Positions 17,259-27,923 of a stretch of 55,361 bases of DNA are shown here, one piece after another. A program made the translations under genes and the position numbers. The notes under the pieces are model-generated. The model did no database searches. It was not told the origin of the DNA and saw only the letters and a program-made list of their open reading frames with translations. Within the stretch, counting starts at the first letter, position 1. Each line of letters opens with the position of its first letter. Location of the stretch: contig JAOUJW010000033.1 of NCBI GenBank assembly GCA_029882975.1, positions 1 to 55,361 on the forward strand, given 5' to 3'. Source of the DNA: Gammaproteobacteria bacterium. GTDB taxonomy: Bacteria > Pseudomonadota > Gammaproteobacteria > SZUA-152.

Positions 17259-20237
17259 TCACGGTTTATAATTATCCTGTGGTTTGTCGCTATTGCTAAC
17301 GTCAGATTCGGACTTTTTTTCTCCATCCGGGGATTTGCCTTGATGTGCAGCCGCTGGTTTATCCCTATCTGTATTGTAAGTCGGAATGGCAACCGGAGCT
17401 TGCGCCTGTGTTGACGAGTTTTCAGCGTTTCTCTGACTCTGGTTCGGCGCAGGATCCGATTTCGATGGCACGGGCATGTCATTACCGGTGTAAGCCGGGC
17501 GTTCCGCTGTGGCAGAGGCCGTTTCGCTAAAGCCCGTTTTAGATTCCGCATGTGCGGTGCCGGCGTCAGGCTTGTTCCATCCGGCAGAGCCTAGGTCAGA
17601 ACTCGTGTTAGAGCCTGGGTTGTGTTTGTTACTCTCATGAGGCTTGGATGCCGTCAACTGAGCGGAAGTCTCAGTTTTAGGCTCAGCCGCATTGGGTTGT
17701 TCGGGGCTGGATGGTTTGTGTTCTTTGGCGGATGGCGAAGGATGCTCCCAGGGTTTTCTTGTCGCCTGTGTCGATGCAGTCTCTGCTGTCGCCGTTGGGG
17801 TATTGGCTGATTGTGGTGCGGTTTCAACGCGAGATTGAGGCGCAGTCTCATGTTTCGGCGCAGACTCTGATTTTACGGCTGTGGCTTCAGCAGTTTTTGT
17901 TTCCATCGGCCGTGGCGCGTCGCTTCCACCGGGTTGGGCGGCTGCGTGTTGGACTGGAGCGGTTGCCACCGTGTTTTGGGTTTCGCTAACCGTATCAGGC
18001 TGGGCGCGCGAGCCCTCGCCACCGGCGGGGTTTCGTTCTGCTGAGCGACTGGAATCCACCGTCTGCGTTCGTGGCGCAGAAGATTCCTGATTTGCGCCGG
18101 CATTGCTGTTGTTTTGTTCAGCGTTGCTTTGACTAATGTTGCTCTGACCGGTGTTCTCTCCGGTGTCGCTGTCGCCACTGGTTGTTTTGCTTTTGTTGCC
18201 TGTATCCGCTGAGTCTTTACGACGCCGTCTACCGCCGCGTCTACCGCGCCGACCGCTGCTTTTTTGAGCGGATTGTCCCGCATCTGCCTGGGTATTCGTT
18301 GTCGCTGTCTCTGGGGCCGGTTTGCTTGCGGCTTCCTGTGCTTCAGGTTGCGGTTTTTCGCTTTTCTGAGGCCGGCTCTGGCTTTGGCCTTGCCCTTTAT
18401 TGTCGCTGCGTTTGGTTTGTTCCGGCCGTTTTTGCTGTCGTTTACGTCCGCTTTGGCCTCTGTCCTGACGTTCCTGCCGGGGACTACTGCTACTACTGCG
18501 ACTGGTTTTCTTCCGCGGGGGTGTCCTGCTTTCAGGAGCTGTGCTGCGACTGGGTTCCGGCTCTGAGCCAAACAGATTGGACCACAGTCTTTTTAACAAC
18601 CCACCGGAAGATTTTTGTTGCGGTGCCGGCTGTTGAGGCACCACTTCTTTCACTGCCGGTTCTTCCGAGGTGTAACGGGTAGTGTCCGTAATAATTTCAC
18701 GGCTTTCTTCCCGTTCAGTGGTTAAGGTATAACTGGAGGCAGTTGCGCCGGCTTGGTCCGACTCTGCAGTGCGGATTCGTTGAAATTCATAGTGAGGGCT
18801 TTCGAAAGACGGGTTTGGAACAATGACAATTTGAACCTTTTGTCGGCTTTCAATTTCTGTAACTGCCAAGCGCTTTTCATTTAATACATAGGTGGCGACA
18901 TTGACTGGAAGGTGCGCAACGATTTTCGCAGTTTGCTCTTTCATTGCGTCCTCTTCCAGCAGTCGAAGTACGGACAAGGCCATGGATTCTGTGCCGCGAA
19001 TAGTGCCTTGGCCTTCGCAGCGAGGACAAATGATCTGGCTGGACTCGCCCAAAGAAGGTCGTAGTCGCTGGCGTGACATTTCCAATAGTCCGAAACGGGA
19101 GATACGTCCGATTTGTACTCTGGCTCGGTCCATCTTCAGGGCTTCACGCAAACGATTTTCCACTTCGCGTTGATTTCGTTGCGCCAACATATCGATGAAA
19201 TCAATGACGATCAAACCGCCTAAATCACGCAGGCGTAACTGACGTGCGATTTCGTCAGCCGCTTCCAGATTGGTGTTCGTTGCAGTTTCCTCAATATCAC
19301 CTCCCTTGGTTGCCTTGGCCGAGTTGATATCGATGGATATTAAGGCTTCCGTGTGGTCAATGACGATGGCGCCCCCTGAGGGCAGGCGAACTTCACGCCC
19401 GAATGCGGTTTCAATTTGTGATTCGATTTGATACCGGGTAAATAAAGGGACTTTGTCTTCGTAGAACTTAACCTTATGCAGATTATGCGGCATAACCAAC
19501 TGCATAAATTCCCGGGCTTTGTCAAAAGTGGGCTTGTGGTCTATTAAAATTTCACTGATATCGGTACGCAAGTAGTCTCGGATGGCCCGAATGATGACAT
19601 TGCTTTCTTGATAAATCAGAAACGGCGCGGTGCGTTCTTGGGTTGCTGTTTCGATGGCTTTCCACAGATCAATGAGATAATTCAAGTCCCATTGTAATTC
19701 GGCTACACTTTTGCCCACACCGGCTGTGCGTACAATCAGGCCCATGTCATCGGGTACGTTCAACGCTGCCATGACATCGCGTATGTCGTTGCGATCGTCG
19801 CCGGAAATTCGTCGTGAAACCCCGCCGGCTCTAGGGTTGTTAGGCATAAGGACCAAATATCGACCTGCCAGACTGATAAAGGTGGTGAGAGCAGCACCTT
19901 TGTTGCCACGCTCCTCTTTTTCAACTTGGACGATTATTTCCTGGCCCTCTGATAGGGCTTCTTTTATGTTGATTTTTCCTGAGGAAGTGTCTGTGCCGGG
20001 TTTAAAATAGATGCGGGAAATTTCTTTCAGGGGCAAAAATCCATGCCGTTGAGCCCCATAATCCACAAACGCAGCTTCCAGACTGGGTTCAATGCGTGTG
20101 ATTTTGGCTTTGTAAATATTGGCTTTTTTTTGTTCCCGACCAGCGGCCTCTATATCCAAATCGTATAATTTCTGGCCGTCAACAAGCGCTACACGCAACT
20201 CTTCGGGTTGAGTTGCGTTAAACAACATTCTTTTCAT
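17259..20237 (-). CDS. rne: Ribonuclease E
   Basis: The ATG at 20237 gives [10 protein letters not shown], matching the conserved RNase E start, with AGAGAGAA upstream; an ATG ten codons earlier is in frame but unlikely. The protein has 992 residues. The S1 domain lies near 38-120 ([19 protein letters not shown]), then the catalytic DNase I-like part with [13 protein letters not shown] and [11 protein letters not shown] carrying the metal-binding Asp residues, and the zinc-link CPRC. From about residue 520 the tail is low-complexity, rich in Arg, Gln, Ser, Ala and Asn, with Arg-rich RNA-binding patches ([11 protein letters not shown]), as expected for the degradosome scaffold. It acts in rRNA/tRNA processing and mRNA decay at the membrane. 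It is divergent from rluC, the usual gammaproteobacterial arrangement. Confidence 0.97.
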   Translation of the reverse strand: MKRMLFNATQPEELRVALVDGQKLYDLDIEAAGREQKKANIYKAKITRIEPSLEAAFVDYGAQRHGFLPLKEISRIYFKPGTDTSSGKINIKEALSEGQEIIVQVEKEERGNKGAALTTFISLAGRYLVLMPNNPRAGGVSRRISGDDRNDIRDVMAALNVPDDMGLIVRTAGVGKSVAELQWDLNYLIDLWKAIETATQERTAPFLIYQESNVIIRAIRDYLRTDISEILIDHKPTFDKAREFMQLVMPHNLHKVKFYEDKVPLFTRYQIESQIETAFGREVRLPSGGAIVIDHTEALISIDINSAKATKGGDIEETATNTNLEAADEIARQLRLRDLGGLIVIDFIDMLAQRNQREVENRLREALKMDRARVQIGRISRFGLLEMSRQRLRPSLGESSQIICPRCEGQGTIRGTESMALSVLRLLEEDAMKEQTAKIVAHLPVNVATYVLNEKRLAVTEIESRQKVQIVIVPNPSFESPHYEFQRIRTAESDQAGATASSYTLTTEREESREIITDTTRYTSEEPAVKEVVPQQPAPQQKSSGGLLKRLWSNLFGSEPEPSRSTAPESRTPPRKKTSRSSSSSPRQERQDRGQSGRKRQQKRPEQTKRSDNKGQGQSQSRPQKSEKPQPEAQEAASKPAPETATTNTQADAGQSAQKSSGRRGRRGGRRRRKDSADTGNKSKTTSGDSDTGENTGQSNISQSNAEQNNSNAGANQESSAPRTQTVDSSRSAERNPAGGEGSRAQPDTVSETQNTVATAPVQHAAAQPGGSDAPRPMETKTAEATAVKSESAPKHETAPQSRVETAPQSANTPTATAETASTQATRKPWEHPSPSAKEHKPSSPEQPNAAEPKTETSAQLTASKPHESNKHNPGSNTSSDLGSAGWNKPDAGTAHAESKTGFSETASATAERPAYTGNDMPVPSKSDPAPNQSQRNAENSSTQAQAPVAIPTYNTDRDKPAAAHQGKSPDGEKKSESDVSNSDKPQDNYKP

Positions 20238-20666
20238 ATTGTAAATTCTCTCTGCGCTCAACCGCATAACGTGGAAAGGTCACTAAGCGGGCAGGCTTTG
20301 GGAGCAGTCTCCTCAAGCTTCGCTGGTCCTCACACGTCGGGGGAGCGCTTTATCTGTTATATAATCGAAAAACGAACAGTGTGATATACACGTGTTCAAA
20401 ATCTGTCCCGAGTTCACACAACGAACTCTAAAGAAGCTTTATTTTTTACTCAGTTCTAAATCCTAAACACAGGTATCTGCGATCGTATTGCTGCTGTGCC
20501 ATAGGCCGCGTTAGGGGACATCCAGGCAACTTGGGGCTAACTATAGCTTATTGCAAGCAGCAAGCCTATAGCACTTATACCTATATAGTACCTACTGAAT
20601 ATAGCAGTGTAATTAATAGTGTTCAAATATATGATTAAACTATTAATATTGCAATAATATACGCAA
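20238..20666. other. 429-bp rne-rluC divergent region with long rne leader
   Basis: No gene is seen. The part nearest rne (about 20270-20350) is GC-richer and able to fold, and the rest is AT-rich. In Escherichia coli the long rne leader is a structured autoregulatory target of RNase E, and a comparable role is plausible here. A TATAAT string on the plus strand at 20360-20365 has no convincing -35 partner. Confidence 0.5.
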
Positions 20667-21623
20667 ATGAAAAAATTGTCTGTAGTTAATTCCAATAACC
20701 CTCAATTTATTACGGTGAATGAAGAGGAGGAGGCTCAACGAATTGATAATTATTTGATCAAATTGTTGAAAAACGTCCCCAAAAGTCATATCTACCGTAT
20801 ATTGCGCAAGGGTGAGGTGCGAGTGAACAAGGGCCGAGTAAAAGCGGCTTATCGCATCCAAGTGGGTGATATTGTTCGAATACCTCCAATTAAATTGCAG
20901 ATTACCCCGGTGGTCACGGCGGGCGTTAAACAACTGGCTTGGATAGATTCCAGCATTGTTTACGAGGATAGTAAGCTCCTGATCATCAATAAACCATCCG
21001 GTTTGGCGGTCCACGGAGGCAGTGGAATCAGTTTAGGGGTGATTGAATGCCTGCGTCAGGCGCGCCCGGATGCACCGCTTTTGGAGTTGGTGCACCGTTT
21101 GGATCGAGAAACCTCCGGTTGCTTGCTGATCGCGAAGAAACGCAGCGCGTTACGCTATCTGCATCAATTGTTTCAGACCAATCAGATCCAAAAAACATAT
21201 GTGGCCTTGGTGCAAGGGCCGTGGTCCGGTGGTGTCCAGCACGTCAAAGCGGCATTAACCAAGAATATGCTCAGTTCCGGTGAACGTATCGTTCGAGTAG
21301 ATGCCCAAGGTAAACAGGCACATAGTATTTTTGAGCCGCTAGAGGTTTTTAAGAATTCCACCTTAGTTCGGGTCCGGCTCAAAACGGGTAGAACCCATCA
21401 GATCCGGGTACACGCCTCTCACATTGGCCATCCTATTGCAGGGGATGAGAAGTACGGGGATAAGGAATTTAATAAGATAATGAAACAACATCATGTTAAG
21501 CGCTTGTTTTTACACGCGCAAAGCCTGCGGTTTATTCACCCGGATACGGACGAGGTGCTACTTGTGGAAGCACCATTACACACCGATTTAACAACAGTGC
21601 TTGAAGATTTGCAGAGGACCTAA
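20667..21623 (+). CDS. rluC: 23S rRNA pseudouridine synthase RluC
   Basis: It isomerises specific uridines of 23S rRNA to pseudouridine (positions 955, 2504 and 2580 in E. coli). The 318-residue protein has an N-terminal S4 RNA-binding domain (about 20-80, SHIYRILRKGEVRVNKGRVK) and an RsuA/RluC-type catalytic domain with HRLDRETSGCLL (catalytic Asp near 146) and TGRTHQIRVH. Its place next to rne on the opposite strand matches known rluC loci. It is translationally linked to the next gene by a one-base stop/start overlap. Confidence 0.95.
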   Translation: MKKLSVVNSNNPQFITVNEEEEAQRIDNYLIKLLKNVPKSHIYRILRKGEVRVNKGRVKAAYRIQVGDIVRIPPIKLQITPVVTAGVKQLAWIDSSIVYEDSKLLIINKPSGLAVHGGSGISLGVIECLRQARPDAPLLELVHRLDRETSGCLLIAKKRSALRYLHQLFQTNQIQKTYVALVQGPWSGGVQHVKAALTKNMLSSGERIVRVDAQGKQAHSIFEPLEVFKNSTLVRVRLKTGRTHQIRVHASHIGHPIAGDEKYGDKEFNKIMKQHHVKRLFLHAQSLRFIHPDTDEVLLVEAPLHTDLTTVLEDLQRT

Positions 21624-22276
21624 TGGCAGTTGGATACGAATTACTCATATTTGATTGGGATGGCACACTAATTGATTCGGAAAAAAACATTATTCGCTGC
21701 ATGCAGTTGGCTTTGGAGGATATTGGAGCACAAACCCGTGAGCCGGATGCCATCAGCCATATTATTGGTTTGGGTTTAGCGGAAGCCATAGAAGCCTTGT
21801 GTCCGGAATTAAAACCGGCGCAACGATCACAACTGGTGGAACGCTACCGTTATCATTTTCTAAGCAGTGAACCGTCAGAACCGTTTGCCGGAGTGGCAGT
21901 TACCTTGAACGCGCTGGTCGATCGCGGCTATTACTTGGCGGTGGCCACCGGCAAGGGGCGAGTGGGACTGGACAAGGCTTTGGCAGAGACAGGGTTTAAA
22001 CCCCATTTTCATGTCACGCGATGCGCCGATGAAACGCGATCCAAACCACATCCGCAAATGGTGCTGGAGATTATGGACTTTGTGGGTGTGGATGCTCATC
22101 AAGCTCTGATGATCGGCGATACAGTGTATGACCTGGATATGGCGACGAATGCCGGGATGGATTCAGCCGCGGTTTTATATGGAGTGCACGCAGCGGAAAA
22201 GTTGCAGGCGTGTAATCCAATAGTTTGTTTACAGAGCATGACGGAATTGTTGCCCTGGCTCGAGCAAAGGGCGTAG
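21623..22276 (+). CDS. HAD-superfamily hydrolase, phosphoglycolate phosphatase-like
   Basis: The 217-residue HAD IA protein has motif I FDWDGTLIDSE (nucleophile Asp), motif II at ATGKG, motif III Lys in SKPHPQM, and motif IV MIGDTVYDLDMA. Gph or small-sugar-phosphate phosphatases are the nearest families; the substrate cannot be read from the sequence. Its start overlaps the rluC stop by one base (TAATG) with AGAGGA upstream, giving a tight operon. The same rluC-HAD-S49 peptidase order occurs in pseudomonads. Confidence 0.88.
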   Translation: MAVGYELLIFDWDGTLIDSEKNIIRCMQLALEDIGAQTREPDAISHIIGLGLAEAIEALCPELKPAQRSQLVERYRYHFLSSEPSEPFAGVAVTLNALVDRGYYLAVATGKGRVGLDKALAETGFKPHFHVTRCADETRSKPHPQMVLEIMDFVGVDAHQALMIGDTVYDLDMATNAGMDSAAVLYGVHAAEKLQACNPIVCLQSMTELLPWLEQRA

Positions 22277-22339
22277 CGTTATGTTCCTTAGCCGGGTCTG
22301 ATGCGTATTTGACAAGAGGTTTCAACTAGAGGTTAGCCA

Positions 22340-23362
22340 ATGAGTGATTTGGAAAGAAACGAGGGTGGGCTTGCAAGGCCGGATCCGCAAAACAATTCGC
22401 AAACACAAAACCCGGCAAGCGACGTATCGCCGGACTGGGAACGGGATTTACTCAACCGCCTGGCATTTGCCTCGGTCAACGAACAAAGGCGGGCGCGGCG
22501 CTGGGGGATCTTTTTTAAATCGTTGACGTTCTTATATTTACTGATGTTTTTTCTGGTAATGCCCGGGGACTGGAAAAGTCCCGATTCCAGCAAAGAACAC
22601 ACGGCGCTGGTTCAGGTGGAAGGGGTTATTGGGCCGGATTCAGAAGCCAGCGCGGACATTATTATCGGCGGATTACGTGCTGCGTTTAAGAATAAAAATT
22701 CCAAAGCCGTGATATTACGGATTAACAGTCCCGGCGGTAGCCCGGTGCAATCCGGTTATGTGTATGATGAAATCAAACGATTGCGCAAGAAATATCAGGA
22801 CAAAAAACTTTACGCCGTGATCACCGATATGTGCGCTTCCGGCGGCTATTATATTGCGGCCGCGGCCGACGAAATATACGCCGACAAAGCCAGTCTGGTT
22901 GGTTCCATTGGGGTGTTGATTAACAGTTTTGGCTTTGTAGATGCCATGAAGAAACTGGGCGTGGAGCGACGGATGTACACGGCTGGAAAAAACAAGGGAA
23001 TTCTGGATCCCTTTTCTCCAGTGAAACCATCAGATCGCAAGCATATCGACAAAATGTTACAGGGTATTCATCAGCAGTTTATTCAAAGCGTAAAAGACGG
23101 TCGTGGCGATAAGCTGAAACAGAGCCCCGAACTGTTTTCCGGCCTGTTTTGGAACGGCGATGAGGGCGTCAAGCTGGGTTTAGTCGACGCCTTGGGTAGC
23201 AGCAGTTACGTCGCCCGTGAAGTGGTGGGGGCTGAGAAAATCGTCAATTACACACCGAGGTCGGATTTTCTGGAGCGTTTTGCCGATCGATTGGGTGCCT
23301 CCTTCGCAAAAATGATGGTGCAGTTGGTGGGGACAGGCGCTCAAAGTGCGGATCTGTTCTGA
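22340..23362 (+). CDS. S49-family signal peptide peptidase (SppA-type)
   Basis: The 340-residue protein has a single N-terminal TM (FLYLLMFFLVM, about 65-75) followed by a ClpP-like S49 domain. The nucleophile Ser is in CASGGYYIA (Ser167) and the general-base Lys in AGKNKG (K219 most likely). INSPGGSPVQSG and GSIGVL are family signatures. It degrades cleaved signal peptides or membrane protein fragments on the periplasmic face. The length matches the short, single-domain SppA forms. SD AGAGG precedes the start; it is third in the rluC operon. Confidence 0.9.
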   Translation: MSDLERNEGGLARPDPQNNSQTQNPASDVSPDWERDLLNRLAFASVNEQRRARRWGIFFKSLTFLYLLMFFLVMPGDWKSPDSSKEHTALVQVEGVIGPDSEASADIIIGGLRAAFKNKNSKAVILRINSPGGSPVQSGYVYDEIKRLRKKYQDKKLYAVITDMCASGGYYIAAAADEIYADKASLVGSIGVLINSFGFVDAMKKLGVERRMYTAGKNKGILDPFSPVKPSDRKHIDKMLQGIHQQFIQSVKDGRGDKLKQSPELFSGLFWNGDEGVKLGLVDALGSSSYVAREVVGAEKIVNYTPRSDFLERFADRLGASFAKMMVQLVGTGAQSADLF

Positions 23363-23425
23363 TCGGGTTTGAGCCGGTACAGGGCTTCGCATTGGCGATT
23401 CAAGCTTTGCCGTAACTTTGCCGGT

Positions 23426-24556
23426 TTAAACACCGGCCGCCAGCTCCAAAGCCTGCTGTAATGCCTGTCGGGGTGTATAAAAGTGCGGTGAAAAACGAAT
23501 TCCGCCACCGCGAATGGCACAGACAACATTATTATCCGTTAGATGCCGGAAAACGCTTTCCGTATTTGCGTGTACATGACGGAAACTGACTATCCCGGAG
23601 AGGTGCTCCTGTTCCGGGGTGAGCAGTTGCAGAGTGTCGCTGTTAAGGATGAAATCCATGGCATAGCGACTGTTTGCCACAACGTCGGATTCCACCGCTT
23701 CCAACCCATATTGTAAAAGCAATGAAAGGCTGGCATCCAAGGCATGGATACCCAGCATATTGGGGCTGCCGCATTCAAAGCGTCGTGCGCTGCTCGCCGC
23801 TTGCCACTGGGTCTGATCGAAATTGAGAAAATCTTCCGTCATATGCCAACCAAATTGATGCAGCTTCAGTTGTGAAATGAGTGATTCCCGGCAATAAAAA
23901 AAGGCCAGGCCTTCCGGGCCCAGCATCCACTTATGTCCGTCTGCCATGGCAAAATCGATATGGTCTGCTTCCACATCAAACTGTAGAGCGCCAACGGATT
24001 GTATGGCGTCAACACAAAACAAAATCTCATGTTGACGACAATGTGCGCCTATGGTTCTTAGGTTGGGCTTTAAGCCGTTGCTGTATTGTACCGAACTGAT
24101 GGATACCAGACGGGTGTTGTCATTGCATTGGTCGATAATCCGTTGCGCGGCATCGGTTCCGTCCTTGCTTTCACTTAAGGTGGCATAACGTGTTTGTACG
24201 CCGTAGCGGTGTAGTGATTCCCACACAATACGATTGGACGGAAATTCCATATCGCTTATGACAACATTGTCACCCGGTTGCCAGTCTAAACCGTAGGCGA
24301 CCACAGATAGGGCTTCAGAGGTGTTTTTTAATAGAGCAACATCGTCCGTATTGGGGGCGTGGATTAAGGTTTGTATTTTACGTCGCAGTTCCCATTCCGT
24401 CTCCATCCAGCGTGGGTAATTTTTGGCTCCTACAAAGAGATTTTCCTGGGCAAAATCACACACTGCTTTTCGGGTTCTTTCCGGCCAGGGTGCTACCGCG
24501 GCGTGGTTTAAATAAATCAGTGACTGGTTTAACAAAAATTCATCTTCCAAGTGCAT
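23426..24556 (-). CDS. Class V PLP-dependent aminotransferase / cysteine desulfurase-like
   Basis: The 376-residue fold-type I PLP enzyme has IYLNHAAVAPWP at the N-terminus, DAIQSVGAL with the PLP-pyridine Asp, and the Schiff-base Lys in ADGHKWMLGPEG (about residue 213). No cysteine desulfurase Cys loop is seen, so an aminotransferase, lyase or kynureninase-like role fits better than an IscS role. The C-terminus has IRGGGIRFSPHFYT. It lies on its own between the convergent S49 gene and the divergent slt gene. The substrate is unknown. Confidence 0.82.
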   Translation of the reverse strand: MHLEDEFLLNQSLIYLNHAAVAPWPERTRKAVCDFAQENLFVGAKNYPRWMETEWELRRKIQTLIHAPNTDDVALLKNTSEALSVVAYGLDWQPGDNVVISDMEFPSNRIVWESLHRYGVQTRYATLSESKDGTDAAQRIIDQCNDNTRLVSISSVQYSNGLKPNLRTIGAHCRQHEILFCVDAIQSVGALQFDVEADHIDFAMADGHKWMLGPEGLAFFYCRESLISQLKLHQFGWHMTEDFLNFDQTQWQAASSARRFECGSPNMLGIHALDASLSLLLQYGLEAVESDVVANSRYAMDFILNSDTLQLLTPEQEHLSGIVSFRHVHANTESVFRHLTDNNVVCAIRGGGIRFSPHFYTPRQALQQALELAAGV

Positions 24557-24918
24557 GATATTTCACTTTAAGTAGGTTGATAAGTTATTTAAAAACAGAT
24601 AATTAATAATCAATGCTAATGTGAATAATTGAGTTTAAGCACAGGGGCTTTTTCTATATAATTGTTATTATAAGGTACGATAACGTAACAATCGTCATTG
24701 AAAAGTGGTTTGTACCTGATTTTCACGCAAAACTGCGTGTTACTGCTGCCGTGTCTCGTTGCGGGAGTAACCATTGGGCCGGAGCTGCGGTTCAAAAACA
24801 TCAGTTCACAGCATCCGTGTGTGACAAACGTGAGTTTGGTTTTATGTTATTTTCTGGCAAATGGAAAATTGAGCACCGCTTTCGAACCCAGTCAATGTTT
24901 CCGGGGGGTGGTGTATAT
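24557..24918. other. 362-bp divergent intergenic region upstream of slt
   Basis: It is AT-rich near the aminotransferase gene, with a TATAAT at 24657-24662 (plus strand) and a weak TTTAAG 17 bp upstream as a possible promoter. From 24751 the slt frame is open upstream of the true start, but the encoded residues do not resemble a signal peptide or any domain I recognise. I see no other feature. Confidence 0.45.
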
Positions 24919-26871
24919 ATGTCCCAAGCGTCCAGTTTGTCCAGTCGTCGCTTGATCCGCCTGCTTGTCCTGTGCCTGGGAGCCGGACTGATGCTTCCCG
25001 TTTCAGCCAATGTTCCCGATAAACCTGTAGAACGCCGGCACTTTGAAGATGCCGTAGTAGCATTGGAAGACGACAACCTGGAGTTGTTCCGACAATTGGC
25101 GGAAAAGAATAGGAACTATGTTCTTTATCCCTATCTGCAATACTATGAACTCCGTAAGCGGGTGGAGCAGGCGGAGGCGAAGGAGATCAGGGGGTTTCTG
25201 GATAAATACCGGGATTTACCTTTCAGCTCCGCATTACGTGCGCAGTGGTTGTCCCATCTGGCTAAAACTAAAAACTGGAGCTTGTATCGTCAGTTTTATA
25301 CCGATCAGGTACGCAACGATTTACAGTGCCATCACTTTACGGCATCTCTGGCCGACACACTAAGTAAAAAGCAATTACAGCAGGTGCTGGATCGTGCTGA
25401 AAAGCAGTGGCTCAATGGGCATAAGGACAGAGCCGAATGCAAACCTATATTTGAAGCTTTACAGTCCTACGGTCGAATCACTACAGCGTTGCGCTGGCAA
25501 CGGATTGAGTTGGCCATGAAAGTGGGTAATCTCAAACTGGCCGGGCAATTGTCCGAACCATTTGGCAGCAGAGATAAAAAGTTGGTTCGTTTGTGGCAGG
25601 AAGTTTACAAGAAGCCCGAAAAACTTTTTACGCATCGAGAAATGCGGCGTAATAGTCTGGTGAAAAGAAAAATAGCTTTTCACGGCATTCAACGTTTGGC
25701 GAAGCGCGATGTAGAAGCGGCCGGAAAATTGTGGAACACAGCCAAACGCCGGTTTCCCTTTGAAAAAGATCAAAAGCTGGAGATGGCCCGGTTTCTGGCT
25801 TTAAGGGCGGCCTATCAGTCCAAACCCAATGCTTTGAAGCTGTTGAAACAGTTGCCTCAGGATGTATCCGATTTCTCCGATAAACAATTACGGGCGCGGG
25901 TTGCACTGAAACATCAGAACTGGACAGAATTGATGGGGGCGATCAAGGCAATGGCGTCTGTCAGTAAGGAAGCTAAGTGGCAATACTGGCAGGCCAGGGC
26001 TTGGGAGCAATTGGGTCAAAAGGATAAGGCTATATCCCAGTTTGAGCGCTTAGCCACCCAAACCAATTACTATGGTTTTTTGTCTGCGGACCGTGTGAAG
26101 AAACCGTATCAGATTACCTCGGAGCCGCTGCGTCGGGATGAGGCCGCACTGGCTATGTTACGCAAGGATCCGGGCGTGCAACGCACCAAAGAGTTGTACG
26201 CGCTTGACCGCATTACCGAAGCGCGACGCGAATGGAACCAGGTAATTGCCAAACTGGATGAAAACTTGACCAAATTGGCCGCTTTGTTAGCTCATGATTG
26301 GCAATGGCACGATAATGCTATTCTTACCGTCGCTAAAACCGGCCACCGAAAGGATTTGAACTTACGATTTCCCACTCCGTTTCGCGACCTTATTTACGAG
26401 ACCGCAGAGAGTTACGGTTTGGATCCGGAGTGGGTTTATGGTGTTACGCGACGAGAAAGCGCATTCAATACCTATGCTCGATCCAGTGCGGGCGCTATGG
26501 GGCTGATGCAGATACTACCGAGCACAGCTCGTATCCAATCCAAATCTCTGGGCATGGCAAAGCCCAGTTATAAGGATTTGTTTGAAAGTGAACGCAACAT
26601 CGTGTTGGGCAGTTCCTATTTGAACAAAATGCTGCAACGTTTTTCCGGCAATCAGGTGGTGGCCACAGCAGCCTACAATGCCGGACCCAATCGTGTATCC
26701 AAATGGTTACCTAAAGACGGTGACAAGGTGGAAGCCGACATTTGGGTGGATACCATTCCTTACAAAGAGACCCGAGAGTACGTCAGAGCAGTGATGGCCT
26801 ATGCTGTCATTTTTGAGTGGCGCTTAAATCAAACCATAACACCCTTACATAAGCGCATGGAAAATTTCTAA
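24919..26871 (+). CDS. slt: Soluble lytic murein transglycosylase
   Basis: The start is ATG 24919, which yields a clear signal peptide (LIRLLVLCLGAGLMLPVSA) and a 650-residue protein close to Slt70 size; a G-rich ribosome site (GGGGGGTGG) precedes it. A long superhelical alpha-domain (U and L domains) fills residues about 40-480, and the lysozyme-like C domain carries the catalytic Glu in RRESAFN (E513) plus GAMGLMQILPSTA and AAYNAGPNRV. It cleaves the MurNAc-GlcNAc bond of peptidoglycan to give 1,6-anhydro products, in the periplasm. Confidence 0.95.
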   Translation: MSQASSLSSRRLIRLLVLCLGAGLMLPVSANVPDKPVERRHFEDAVVALEDDNLELFRQLAEKNRNYVLYPYLQYYELRKRVEQAEAKEIRGFLDKYRDLPFSSALRAQWLSHLAKTKNWSLYRQFYTDQVRNDLQCHHFTASLADTLSKKQLQQVLDRAEKQWLNGHKDRAECKPIFEALQSYGRITTALRWQRIELAMKVGNLKLAGQLSEPFGSRDKKLVRLWQEVYKKPEKLFTHREMRRNSLVKRKIAFHGIQRLAKRDVEAAGKLWNTAKRRFPFEKDQKLEMARFLALRAAYQSKPNALKLLKQLPQDVSDFSDKQLRARVALKHQNWTELMGAIKAMASVSKEAKWQYWQARAWEQLGQKDKAISQFERLATQTNYYGFLSADRVKKPYQITSEPLRRDEAALAMLRKDPGVQRTKELYALDRITEARREWNQVIAKLDENLTKLAALLAHDWQWHDNAILTVAKTGHRKDLNLRFPTPFRDLIYETAESYGLDPEWVYGVTRRESAFNTYARSSAGAMGLMQILPSTARIQSKSLGMAKPSYKDLFESERNIVLGSSYLNKMLQRFSGNQVVATAAYNAGPNRVSKWLPKDGDKVEADIWVDTIPYKETREYVRAVMAYAVIFEWRLNQTITPLHKRMENF

Positions 26872-26892
26872 TCCATTCCTGACCTTTAGAGA

Positions 26893-27747
26893 TTATATAA
26901 AGCGGTTCAACCAAGTCTCGTGTGACCCCCAATTGGTGATTCGAAGCTCACCGCCATTGGATACGTATTCCAACAATATGGCTTTTTCACGCTTGGACAA
27001 TTTGCGCATATCCTCTTCACCACGACTGTTTAAGTAAATAGTTTTGTATTGGTGGATGTCCGCCTTATTATCGCCGTTGCTGTCACTGAATAGTGAGGAT
27101 AGAGTGGGAAACAGTAGTTCGTGCTCATATTCGTTAAGTTGGTAGTAGTCGAAAAAGCGCCGAACTAAGTGAGGATCTTGGAAAGGGCTATGGTCTCCTT
27201 GCCGGCTGATGTGCTCGAAGGGATTGAATAAATCCATGACAATGGCAATTTTATTACGCGTCAGTTCCGGATTTTGCAACGTCAGCCGACCCAGGTCTGT
27301 GCTCAGGTCATCCAGCGACAATAGAATGCTCGTAGCGTGTTGGCCACGATCGATGGATAATTGCAGCGGCAGACTGACAGAGCCCAATATTTGTAAATGA
27401 AACCGGCCGTCAGCATCGGTACAGGTGTAGGAGTAGAACGCTTGCTGGGGCTTGCGGCAGGCGCCGCTGGCGATACTGATGGAGCCTAGCTGATAGTCGG
27501 ACAGGGTTTTCTTTTTGCTGGATTTGGATTTGGGTTTGGGAATGAAAACGGTGGCCGATGCCACGGGATTTCCATTGCGATCCACCACTTGCCCTCGCAC
27601 GTATTGCAATAAGCGGTCAATATCCGGGAGCGCCAAGGGGGCGGCAAAATGTTCAGGTGCAGGAGCTTGTTGGGATATTCCGGCGCAACCGCTGAACAGC
27701 AGCGTTGCAGACAACAGCAAACTGAATTTACGGCTAAGGCGGCACAT
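26893..27747 (-). CDS. Lipoprotein with carboxypeptidase-regulatory-like domain
   Basis: The 284-residue protein begins with a lipoprotein signal (LLFSGC, Cys near 21). Residues about 48-75 (VRGQVVDRNGNPVASATVFI) match the start of a carboxypeptidase regulatory-like Ig fold, and DADGRFHL is typical of the same domain. Near 220 an EF-hand-like loop is visible (DSNGDNKADI), a possible Ca2+ site. Function is unknown; cell-surface binding is an inference. A strong SD AAGGAG lies 9 bp before the ATG. It converges with slt (21-bp gap). Confidence 0.75.
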   Translation of the reverse strand: MCRLSRKFSLLLSATLLFSGCAGISQQAPAPEHFAAPLALPDIDRLLQYVRGQVVDRNGNPVASATVFIPKPKSKSSKKKTLSDYQLGSISIASGACRKPQQAFYSYTCTDADGRFHLQILGSVSLPLQLSIDRGQHATSILLSLDDLSTDLGRLTLQNPELTRNKIAIVMDLFNPFEHISRQGDHSPFQDPHLVRRFFDYYQLNEYEHELLFPTLSSLFSDSNGDNKADIHQYKTIYLNSRGEEDMRKLSKREKAILLEYVSNGGELRITNWGSHETWLNRFI

Positions 27748-27923
27748 GGTCGTGGCTCCTTCCCTCGGAGTGTTAATTCCCGTCAGTGTATCAGAATCAG
27801 GTCAAGTTATGAACACTTCTTACGCTTCGCTTCAAATTATGAGGATTAGGTTAAAAATTAATCAAAGCATAAAAGCGTGTAAAAACAAAGAAATGCCTTA
27901 TGACAATAGCTGCGAGTCGACTA

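Noticed and set aside
17873-18571. Long frames on both strands inside the RNase E tail (also 18182-18682 plus)
   Set aside because: The low-complexity Arg/Gln/Ser-rich coding sequence leaves other frames open; none has a plausible start or domain.
20356-20376. sigma-70 promoter for rne on the minus strand
   Set aside because: The TATAAC-like and TTCGTT-like boxes are only 9 bp apart, too close for a functional promoter.
24751-24918. Upstream extension of slt
   Set aside because: It would bury the signal peptide; the ATG at 24919 has a G-rich SD and gives a normal Slt length.
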